NCBI GenBank assembly: GCA_016191555.1
Contig: JACPVX010000057.1
Location: 62,001-126,000, forward strand
Source of the DNA: Bacteroidota bacterium
Lineage (GTDB): Bacteria > Bacteroidota > Bacteroidia > Cytophagales > Cyclobacteriaceae
Length of the DNA stretch: 64,000 nt
Direction of reading: 5' to 3'
Shown here one piece after another: positions 57,314 to 64,000 of the stretch. The notes under the pieces were generated by a model. That model ran no database searches and had not been told where the DNA came from. It saw only the letters and a list, made by a program, of their open reading frames with translations. The stretch's first letter is position 1, and each line of letters opens with the position of its first letter. Position numbers and translations under genes: made by a program.

Positions 57314-58939
57314 ATGAGAAAGCTGTTTGCATTATTTCTTTTACCACTTGTATTTTCATGTGCCAAGAATGACCAAGTACCTCAATCTAAGGATCCATTT
57401 ACGATATTGAATTTTGAACTGGACGGAAAGCCGATCAGTTATAAGTATACAAACACATCAACATCGCCCGCCATTACTCTTTATTTTTCGGAGCCTGTCG
57501 ATCGTCAATCGGCAGAAGCCGGTTTAATATGGTCGAATAATGTAGGCAATTTTGCCGTAAACTTTACCTACAGTCACAAGGATAGCGTAGTAAGTGTAAC
57601 ACCGGTTTCACCACTTGACTATTGGAGTACTTACTATCTGACCGTTTCGCCTAATTTTCTTGCCGCTACGAAAAAACCATTTGATACGGGCTTCTATATC
57701 AAAATTATCACACAGATCAATCCTGCGCCCAAGTTTCCAACCATTAGTGATGATGAGTTATTAACACTCACACAAAAAAAGACATTTCAGTATTTCTATG
57801 ATTTCGCCCACCCTGCCAGCGGCATGGCGCGCGAACGAAATACTTCAGGTAATACAGTAACTACCGGGGGAACCGGATTTGGTTTGATGGCACTGCTCGT
57901 TGGGATTGAGCGCAACTTTATCACACGCCAGCAAGGCATACAGCAAGTTAATAAGATTGTTACTTTCTTAGAGAAGGCAGATCGCTTTCATGGGGCATGG
58001 TCGCATTGGATAGATGGTAGCAACGGAAAAGTTATTCCATTCAGCACTAAAGATAATGGAGGCGATTTAGTGGAAACGTCCTTTTTAGTGCAGGGCTTGC
58101 TTACGGTCAGGCAATACTTACAACCGGCTGATACCGTGGGCAACAACCTCATCAAGCGGATTAATACATTGTGGGAAACCGTAGAGTGGGATTGGTACCG
58201 AAAAAATAATGAACAAGTTTTGTATTGGCACTGGTCGCCTAATTACAACTGGGATATGAACTTTGCCATGTATGGATATTTTGAGGAGCAAATTACCTAC
58301 GTATTGGCAGCGGCATCTCCAACACATAGCATTCCTAAATCTGTTTATTCCAATGGCTACGGAAAGAACGGAGGTATCAAAACGGGTAACACCTATTATG
58401 GAATTAAACTCCCACTCGGCACACCCAGTCCGCTTTTCTGGGTACATTATTCTTATCTGGGGCTGGATCCTCACTTTTCTGATGATTACGCAAATTATTG
58501 GGATCAAAATGTCAATGCGTCTAAGATTAACTATGCCTACTGTGTAGCCAACCCTAAAAAATATCCCAACTATGGTGAGTCTTGCTGGGGGCTAACTTCA
58601 AGCGATAATCAAGTGGGATACAATGCTCATTCTCCGTCTAATGATTTAGGTGTTATCACTCCTACTGCGGCATTATCGTCTTTTCCGTACACTCCGGTCG
58701 AGTCTATGAAGGCTTTGAAGTTTTTCTATTATACCATGGGTGACAAACTGTGGGGCACATATGGATTTTACGATGCATTCAATATTTCAGAAGCATGGAC
58801 CGCCAATTCCTATCTCGCCATTGATCAAGGTCCCATTGTGGTGATGATTGAGAATCATCGTACCGGGATGCTTTGGAATTTGTTTATGTCGGCACCTGAG
58901 ATACAGTCGGTAAAAACGAAATTGAATTTTACTCCCTAG
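57314..58939 (+). CDS. GH144-family lipoprotein with N-terminal Ig-like domain (endo-beta-1,2-glucanase-like)
   Basis: The start is ATG 57314 (MRKLFALFLLPLVFSCAKND, lipobox cysteine 16). The track ORF begins 13 codons earlier, across the terminator-like hairpin. Residues about 25-135 form an Ig-like domain of the SbsA/Big_5 type (ITLYFSEPVDRQSAEAGL, VSVTPVSPLDYWSTYYLTVSPNF). The GH144 domain follows (about 155-540) with KTFQYFYDFAHPASGMARER, TGGTGFGLMALLVGIERNFI, EEQITYVLAAASPTHSIP, YCVANPKKYPNYGESCWGLTSSD and YLAIDQGPIVVMIENHRTGMLW. It is clearly paralogous to the first GH144 protein but longer and diverged. The extra domain probably keeps the enzyme away from the membrane surface. Confidence 0.9.
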   Translation: MRKLFALFLLPLVFSCAKNDQVPQSKDPFTILNFELDGKPISYKYTNTSTSPAITLYFSEPVDRQSAEAGLIWSNNVGNFAVNFTYSHKDSVVSVTPVSPLDYWSTYYLTVSPNFLAATKKPFDTGFYIKIITQINPAPKFPTISDDELLTLTQKKTFQYFYDFAHPASGMARERNTSGNTVTTGGTGFGLMALLVGIERNFITRQQGIQQVNKIVTFLEKADRFHGAWSHWIDGSNGKVIPFSTKDNGGDLVETSFLVQGLLTVRQYLQPADTVGNNLIKRINTLWETVEWDWYRKNNEQVLYWHWSPNYNWDMNFAMYGYFEEQITYVLAAASPTHSIPKSVYSNGYGKNGGIKTGNTYYGIKLPLGTPSPLFWVHYSYLGLDPHFSDDYANYWDQNVNASKINYAYCVANPKKYPNYGESCWGLTSSDNQVGYNAHSPSNDLGVITPTAALSSFPYTPVESMKALKFFYYTMGDKLWGTYGFYDAFNISEAWTANSYLAIDQGPIVVMIENHRTGMLWNLFMSAPEIQSVKTKLNFTP

Positions 58940-59003
58940 TGGTTTAAGCAACTTAAGTAAGTCGTAATTTCTATAACGGATCGTCAAATCAAATCTCATT
59001 TCT

Positions 59004-61286
59004 ATGAATGCCAAACTATTGCCCCTTGTAATATTCATCTTCATAATAGGCTGCTCAAATCCAACCTCTAACAAATCAGATCGCATGACGGTGGTGGTTG
59101 ACTCTATTCTGAATCAAATGACGTTGGAAGAAAAGATTGGCCAACTGAATTTGCCTTCTGCAGGTGAGTTTGTTACTGGACAGGCTGAGAATTCAGATCT
59201 GGCAAAGAAAATTGAAAAGGGAATGATTGGCGGACTGTTTAATATAAAAACAGCGGCTCGCATTCGTGAAGTGCAAAAATTAGCTATTGAAAAAAGTAGA
59301 ACGAAGATTCCGTTGATCTTTGGGATGGATGTGATCCACGGTTATGAAAGTGTTTTCCCGATTCCTTTGGGCTTGAGTTGCTCATGGGACATGAAATTAA
59401 TTGAGCGCAGCGCGCGCATTGCCGCACAAGAAGCAAGTGCCGATGGCATTAATTGGACATTTTCACCGATGGTTGACATTTCTCGTGATGCGCGTTGGGG
59501 ACGAATTTCAGAAGGTAGTGGAGAGGACCCTTACCTTGGCTCTCAAATTGCGCGGGCGATGGTGCGCGGCTATCAGGGACATGATTTGTCTGCGAACAAT
59601 ACAATTATGTCGTGTGTGAAACATTATGCGCTGTATGGTGCTGCTGAAGCGGGCCGCGATTATAATACAGTAGACATGAGCCACCACCGCATGTACAATG
59701 AGTACCTGCCTCCTTACAAAGCAGCAGTAGATGAAGGCGCGGGAAGCATCATGGCTTCGTTTAATGAAGTAGATGGAATCCCTGCTACGGCCAACAAATG
59801 GTTGCTGACAGATGTACTACGAAAAGAATGGGGTTTCAAAGGTTTTGTAGTTTCTGATTATACCGGCTTGACAGAAATGATTGAGCACGGCTATGGTGAC
59901 ACCGCTACTGTTTCAGCCAAAGCATTAGAAGCCGGACTGGATATGGATATGGTGAGCGAAGGTTTACTGAATACACTTTCACGCTCAGTGAAAGAAGGGA
60001 AAATTTCGGAACAGCAAATTAACAATGCTTGCCGCAGAATTTTAGAAGCTAAATACAAATTAGGCTTGTTTAAAGATCCTTATAAATATTGTAATGCAGA
60101 ACGCGCCAAGGCAGAAGTATTCAATGCAGCCAACCGTGCAGAAGCACGAAGCACGGCTACACAAAGTTTTGTATTGCTCAAAAATCAAGGTGAAATATTG
60201 CCACTTAAGAAATCAGGAACAATTGCTTTGGTAGGACCACTCGCAGACTCCAAGGAAAACATGACGGGTACTTGGAGTGTAGCTGCTCGTTTTGCGGAAT
60301 CTATTTCTGTGAAAGTAGGTTTGGAAAAAGCATTAGAGGGAAAAGCAAAGGTGTTGTACGCGAAAGGATCAAACTTGGATGAAGATGAAGCCATAGAAGA
60401 GCGTGCAACCATGTTTGGAAAATCATTGCATCGCGATAAACGTTCAGCTGAGGAATTACGAAATGAAGCAGTAGCGATTGCCAGAAGAGCAGATGTGATT
60501 GTAGTAGCAGGTGGCGAGGCCGCAGAAATGAGTGGTGAAGCTTCGAGCAGAACGAATATTCAAATTCCGGAAACACAACGTGATCTGATCAAAGCCTTGT
60601 TAAAAACTGGCAAGCCAGTAGTCTTGATGTTATTTACCGGTAGACCGCTCGCCTTGAAATGGGAATCGGAAAATTTGCCTGCTATTCTAAATGTTTGGTT
60701 CGGTGGCAGCGAAGCGGGTGATGCTATTGCAGATGTTCTGTTTGGTGATGTTAACCCTTCTGGTAAATTAACAACTACCTTCCCTCAAAACGTGGGGCAG
60801 GAGCCCATGTATTATGCACAAAAAAATACAGGCCGACCACTAGGTGATGCAAAATGGTTTCAAAAATTCAGATCCAACTATTTAGATGTTTCGAATGATC
60901 CTGTGTATCCATTTGGATTTGGATTAAGCTATTCGCAGTTTACTTATGGTGATCTTGCGCTTAGTAAAAATCAAATGAGTGCAAATGATTCAATCACTGC
61001 AACCATTGCTGTAACGAATTCAGGTAAGGTCGATGGGGCAGAAGTGGTTCAACTTTATATCCGTGATTTAGTAGGATCGGTTACTCGCCCTATAAAAGAG
61101 TTGAGAGGTTTTGAGAAGGTGATGATCAAAGCAGGAGAGACGAAGATCATTACTTTCAAGATTACCAATGAACAGCTTTCATTTTATCGTCAGGATTTGA
61201 GTTATGGCAGCGAGCCGGGCAAATTTCAGTTATTTGTTGGAGGTAATTCACGAGATGTGAAGCAAGCCGAGTTTGAATTGAAATAG
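59004..61286 (+). CDS. GH3-family beta-glucosidase (BglX-like) lipoprotein
   Basis: The 760-residue protein has a lipoprotein-type signal (FIFIIGC, C17). The GH3 N-terminal TIM barrel includes MTLEEKIGQLNL, IFGMDVIHGY, WTFSPMVDISRDARWGRISEG and CVKHYALYG, with the nucleophile D285 in KGFVVSDYTGLTEM. The alpha/beta sandwich contains VLLKNQGEILPLKKS and VVAGGEAAEMSGEASSR, where the acid/base glutamate of this subfamily is expected. A C-terminal fibronectin-III-like domain completes it. In the beta-1,2-glucan locus of Bacteroides thetaiotaomicron a GH3 enzyme hydrolyses sophorose and its oligomers. The same role is inferred here from the two GH144 neighbours. Confidence 0.94.
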   Translation: MNAKLLPLVIFIFIIGCSNPTSNKSDRMTVVVDSILNQMTLEEKIGQLNLPSAGEFVTGQAENSDLAKKIEKGMIGGLFNIKTAARIREVQKLAIEKSRTKIPLIFGMDVIHGYESVFPIPLGLSCSWDMKLIERSARIAAQEASADGINWTFSPMVDISRDARWGRISEGSGEDPYLGSQIARAMVRGYQGHDLSANNTIMSCVKHYALYGAAEAGRDYNTVDMSHHRMYNEYLPPYKAAVDEGAGSIMASFNEVDGIPATANKWLLTDVLRKEWGFKGFVVSDYTGLTEMIEHGYGDTATVSAKALEAGLDMDMVSEGLLNTLSRSVKEGKISEQQINNACRRILEAKYKLGLFKDPYKYCNAERAKAEVFNAANRAEARSTATQSFVLLKNQGEILPLKKSGTIALVGPLADSKENMTGTWSVAARFAESISVKVGLEKALEGKAKVLYAKGSNLDEDEAIEERATMFGKSLHRDKRSAEELRNEAVAIARRADVIVVAGGEAAEMSGEASSRTNIQIPETQRDLIKALLKTGKPVVLMLFTGRPLALKWESENLPAILNVWFGGSEAGDAIADVLFGDVNPSGKLTTTFPQNVGQEPMYYAQKNTGRPLGDAKWFQKFRSNYLDVSNDPVYPFGFGLSYSQFTYGDLALSKNQMSANDSITATIAVTNSGKVDGAEVVQLYIRDLVGSVTRPIKELRGFEKVMIKAGETKIITFKITNEQLSFYRQDLSYGSEPGKFQLFVGGNSRDVKQAEFELK

Positions 61287-61368
61287 TTTAGTAAAGTTTT
61301 GAGTTACTTAAATGACTAGCAAAGGTATAAATCAAGTATTCACTTTCGTTCACGCTAAATTCTTCAAA

Positions 61369-62646
61369 ATGAAAACGATAATAATTGCTTTCACAGTTAT
61401 TGCATCGTGTACTTTCTTTGGCTGTAGCACCAGCACTGTTGAGCCTGCCATCAAAAATGAAATTAACATTAGCCGATCGTCAATTACCCTCGGTGCACTT
61501 CAATTAAGTACAGATACCTTTAAAATATCATCGAATATCTCCTGGGAGATAATTTCAGGGGCTTCCTGGCTAGAAGTATCGAAGCAGGCAGGAAAAGGAG
61601 ATACTACTCTTAGCGTTTTAGCTATTGGACCTAACCGCTACAAAGCAGATCGAAGCGCGAAACTATTCATACGAAGCAAGAAGGATTCCATATCTAAAGT
61701 GATTACAATTGTCCAGGAAGGCTCTTACGAACCAACCTTGTTAGCAGGTGATGGAAGTTTAGGTTTCTTGGATGGAATAGGAACATCGGCCAGCTTTAAT
61801 AACTTAAAGGGCATTGCAGTTGATATTGAGGGGAATGCATTTGTGGCCGATATGAATAATCAACGCATCCGATCCATTGAATGGCCTCTCGGCAAAACAT
61901 CTACTTTAGCAGGAAATGGCATTCTTGGTAATATCGATGGAACGGTTACTTCAGCAACGCTCTACAATCCATGGGACTTGGCTGTAGATGAGAATGGGAA
62001 CATTTATTTTACTAGTTCAAGCAACACAATAAGAAAAATTGCCAAAGATGGTTCCGTTAGTACGTTTTCCCTAGGAGGTAATTCATTTGATGAATTTAAT
62101 GGCGTAACTGGTATAGTTTACTCACTTGGTTATTTGTATGTCGCAGACTTTGGTAGAAATGAAATTCGGAAAATTTCGATGGATGGACAGGTAACAACAA
62201 TTGCGGGTAGTGGAAAGTCGGGGTTTGATGATGGTATTTCGACAAAGGCTACATTTAACTATCCCAATGATTTGGCAATAGGTCCCAATGGTGAAATTTA
62301 TGTTGCTGATGAGGGTAACAATGCATTACGTAAAATTACGCATGACGGTGTCGTTACTACCGTTGCCGGAGATGGCTCTCAAGGCTTCCGGGATGGAAAT
62401 GTTAAACAAGCCAAATTTGAATACGTAACAAGCGTAGCAGTAAGTAACAAGAATTTGATTTTTGTAGCAGATGGAGATAAGATACGTAAAATAGATGCAG
62501 ATGGAAATGTGAGAACAATTGGAATTAATGGCGAACGATTTATAGAATCCATTAATGGTGAAACAGCCATTAGCTCAATAGCATGCTGGGGTGATAGACT
62601 TTATGTTGCACTATCATCAGGAAGTGTCTACGTTTTAAATAAATAG
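61369..62646 (+). CDS. BACON domain-NHL repeat lipoprotein
   Basis: The start is ATG 61369 (MKTIIIAFTVIASCTFFGC); the track ORF adds 19 codons. After the lipobox cysteine there is a BACON domain (about residues 25-115), recognised from SSNISWEIISGASWLEVSKQAGKGDTTLSVLA and ending KVITIVQEG. Six or so NHL propeller blades follow. Each has the pattern TLAGNG..G..DG....ATLYNPWDLAVDENGNIYF, including TIAGSGKSGFDDGISTKATFNYPNDLAIGPNGEIYVAD and TVAGDGSQGFRDGNVKQAKFEY. BACON domains are common in Bacteroidota glycan loci and are thought to bind carbohydrate or act as spacers. NHL propellers often bind ligands or proteins. It is the last gene of the locus and probably a surface binding protein; catalysis is not indicated. 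Confidence 0.85.
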   Translation: MKTIIIAFTVIASCTFFGCSTSTVEPAIKNEINISRSSITLGALQLSTDTFKISSNISWEIISGASWLEVSKQAGKGDTTLSVLAIGPNRYKADRSAKLFIRSKKDSISKVITIVQEGSYEPTLLAGDGSLGFLDGIGTSASFNNLKGIAVDIEGNAFVADMNNQRIRSIEWPLGKTSTLAGNGILGNIDGTVTSATLYNPWDLAVDENGNIYFTSSSNTIRKIAKDGSVSTFSLGGNSFDEFNGVTGIVYSLGYLYVADFGRNEIRKISMDGQVTTIAGSGKSGFDDGISTKATFNYPNDLAIGPNGEIYVADEGNNALRKITHDGVVTTVAGDGSQGFRDGNVKQAKFEYVTSVAVSNKNLIFVADGDKIRKIDADGNVRTIGINGERFIESINGETAISSIACWGDRLYVALSSGSVYVLNK

Positions 62647-62689
62647 ATTTCTATTTGTTTAGAACGTATTTCGGTTTTAAGCCAATCGC

Positions 62690-63033
62690 TCACATAACAT
62701 AATCCATACTTAAAAACGCTGACTTACGGTTGCGGATAATCGTATTCAGTATCTGCTTATTATCATATGGTGCTTTGGTAGCCACAATGGTGCGAATGGA
62801 AAACACACGCAATGCATCAGCAATCGAAAGCGTTCCTTCTGCTGAATCTTTTTTCTTCCGTTGAACGGAAATGTATCGGCCCCACGTTCAATTAATGCAT
62901 CCTAGCCAATTAACGAAAGCATCCATCATTTTCGCTAATTACTTCGAATCTTTCCCCAACAAACTCACCTGTTGGGTGAAGTTGGAGTTCACTACATATT
63001 GAATTACTTGCCCTTCGGCACCGGCAGACTCTT
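62690..63033 (-). pseudogene. Decayed C-terminal fragment of NADP-dependent glyceraldehyde-3-phosphate dehydrogenase (gapN-like)
   Basis: Read on the minus strand, three frames carry consecutive pieces of the C-terminus of a GapN-type aldehyde dehydrogenase. YVVNSNFTQQVSLLGKDSK, a stop, then LAKMMDAFVNWLG form the first. LIERGADTFPFNGR in a second frame follows, then KDSAEGTLSIADALRVFSIRTIVATKAP in a third, ending FLSMDYVM and TGA at 62690. The DTFPFNGRKDSAEGT and DALRVFSIRT blocks are diagnostic of GapN. There are at least two frameshifts (one in a run of A) and one in-frame stop, and the N-terminal three-quarters is missing. It is a dead fragment. The rest of the 590-base gap (63034-63238) shows nothing recognisable. 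Confidence 0.85.
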
Positions 63034-63238
63034 AATTTATATGACCTGATAATTGCCTGCTTTCTTATTAAAATCGTCATATAAAAATAATCGATTCGTT
63101 TTTAGAAACGAAATCACGTTGTTTCTTAACTACAGATTGTAATCCTAAGGCTAATTGTGAAAATATTTAATTATAAAGTATATAACTAGGTTAGTTATCC
63201 TTATTCCATTTTATTTGTGCCAGTTGATAAACACAAAT

Positions 63239-64000
63239 ATGAAAACTACGCAGTTTAAGGGCTTTAGAAAATCGGGAGTTCTATTATTAATCTTTCTAAT
63301 AATTTTTATCTCATGTAATAAAAGTGAGGATGCGACTTTTACTACCGAAGACAACCAATTCCTGAATAATGATGCTGTCACGGAGTCAAGTCAAGAAGAA
63401 ATAGAAGATATGGCGCACTCACTTCTTAATTCATCTGATCCGATCGCGGGAAGGGTAGAAGAGGATAGCCGATTTTCTTTCGCTTATATTCTTAGAGAAG
63501 TAAGCTTAGATAAGTCGGCAGGAACGATTACGGTTAATTTTGATAGAAAAAGCAGAGAGGTAGTAAACCCCAGTGGATGTGTGGATTCAAAAGGAAATGT
63601 AAGGAAAGGGACAATCACAATTACGTGGTCTGCAAGTCGATGGTATTCGACGGGTGCCGCAATTACAATCACCTTTATAAATTACGGTGTTAACGGAATT
63701 GTGATTTCCGGGGAAAGAAGAATAGTAAACACGAGTACACCAGGTACAGCTACGGTTGTCTGGACCATTTATGGTACGCTAACAACAACATGGCCAGATA
63801 AAACAACCGCGATCCGGAGAGTAGATATTCAAAAGACATGGATAAGAAACGGTGCAGGTGCATTTGAGAAAATAGTGGTATCACAGACCCCTTGCACTAT
63901 TGCTGCATTTAGTGGTACTAGTCGTTACGGCAAAAATTATTCAGTGAGAATAACAACACTTCTTGAATATAATTTGGCATGTCAACTGACTAATAAAAAT
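63239..64000 (+). CDS. Unrecognised lipoprotein, C-terminus outside window
   Basis: This gene is not in the ORF track because it runs off the right edge. I read 254 open codons from ATG 63239. The N-terminus (MKTTQFKGFRKSGVLLLIFLIIFISCNKSED) is a lipoprotein signal with lipobox FISC. A low-complexity acidic/serine stretch follows (SSQEEIEDMAHSLLNSSD). The rest is beta-strand rich with many threonine, valine and isoleucine residues, for example VSLDKSAGTITVNFDRK and GTITITWSASRWYSTGAAITITFINYGVNG. I do not recognise a family. Proteins of this style are common surface lipoproteins in Bacteroidota. It follows the gapN remnant and is probably not part of the glycan locus. Confidence 0.8.
   Translation, partial: MKTTQFKGFRKSGVLLLIFLIIFISCNKSEDATFTTEDNQFLNNDAVTESSQEEIEDMAHSLLNSSDPIAGRVEEDSRFSFAYILREVSLDKSAGTITVNFDRKSREVVNPSGCVDSKGNVRKGTITITWSASRWYSTGAAITITFINYGVNGIVISGERRIVNTSTPGTATVVWTIYGTLTTTWPDKTTAIRRVDIQKTWIRNGAGAFEKIVVSQTPCTIAAFSGTSRYGKNYSVRITTLLEYNLACQLTNKN

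Overview
The window reads as a chromosomal segment of a member of the Bacteroidota, most likely order Cytophagales. The support is a SusC/SusD pair, a PorW/SprE-type lipoprotein of the type IX secretion system, a short primary sigma factor of about 286 residues, LytTR and NarL-type two-component systems with periplasmic TPR sensors, a bactofilin next to AtpZ/AtpI-like genes, and promoters of the TTTG-N19-TAnnTTTG type (the tRNA-Val promoter is a perfect example). No species can be named from this alone. No complete mobile element, CRISPR array or rRNA was seen.

Layout. 1-4.8 kb, minus strand: the N-terminal part of a zinc alcohol dehydrogenase, homogentisate dioxygenase, and a GT39-GT9 glycosyltransferase pair. 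5-11.3 kb: a C-terminal processing protease, then a hemerythrin/RIC-like protein with a DUF3995 membrane protein and a thioesterase, then a LuxR-type response regulator with its TPR histidine kinase. 11.4-19.6 kb: three exported proteins, the last a TPR-CHAT putative protease, facing a large AsmA-like protein. 19.8-24.1 kb: tRNA-Val with its own promoter and terminator, a DJ-1/PfpI protein, a strikingly palindromic spacer, an aldo/keto reductase, a YdeI/OmdA-like protein, a metallo-beta-lactamase-fold hydrolase and a MarR regulator. 24.1-31 kb: a PIF1-type helicase, the primary sigma factor, small proteins including a CsbD-like one, a protein that appears to be two degenerate beta-carbonic-anhydrase-like halves, a SWIB protein with a histone-like tail, and a paraoxonase-family lactonase.

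31-44.5 kb: a LytTR response regulator co-transcribed with one normal LytS-type kinase and one apparent pseudokinase, a secreted protein made of SDHY repeats, UvrC, penicillin-binding protein 1A overlapping PorW/SprE, and a divergent envelope cluster (M23 peptidase, bactofilin, AtpZ, AtpI-like). 44.5-48 kb: a penicillin-amidase-family acylase, an unrecognised protein and a 21-bp minisatellite.

48-62.6 kb is a polysaccharide utilisation locus. It has two GH144 (endo-beta-1,2-glucanase family) lipoproteins, SusC, SusD, a LamG-like surface lipoprotein, a GH3 beta-glucosidase and a BACON-NHL lipoprotein. The gene content fits beta-1,2-glucan: surface binding and import by SusC/SusD/LamG, endo-cleavage by the GH144 enzymes, and hydrolysis of sophoro-oligosaccharides by GH3. 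Inside this locus, 20 bp after the first GH144 gene, is the most unusual gene in the window. It encodes a 7TM-DISM membrane sensor whose C-terminus is not a kinase or cyclase but the zinc-ribbon and helical DNA-binding part of an IS1595-type transposase without the catalytic domain. I infer a membrane-tethered transcription regulator built from a domesticated transposase domain, perhaps the regulator of the locus. The window ends with a decayed gapN fragment and the start of an unrecognised lipoprotein gene.
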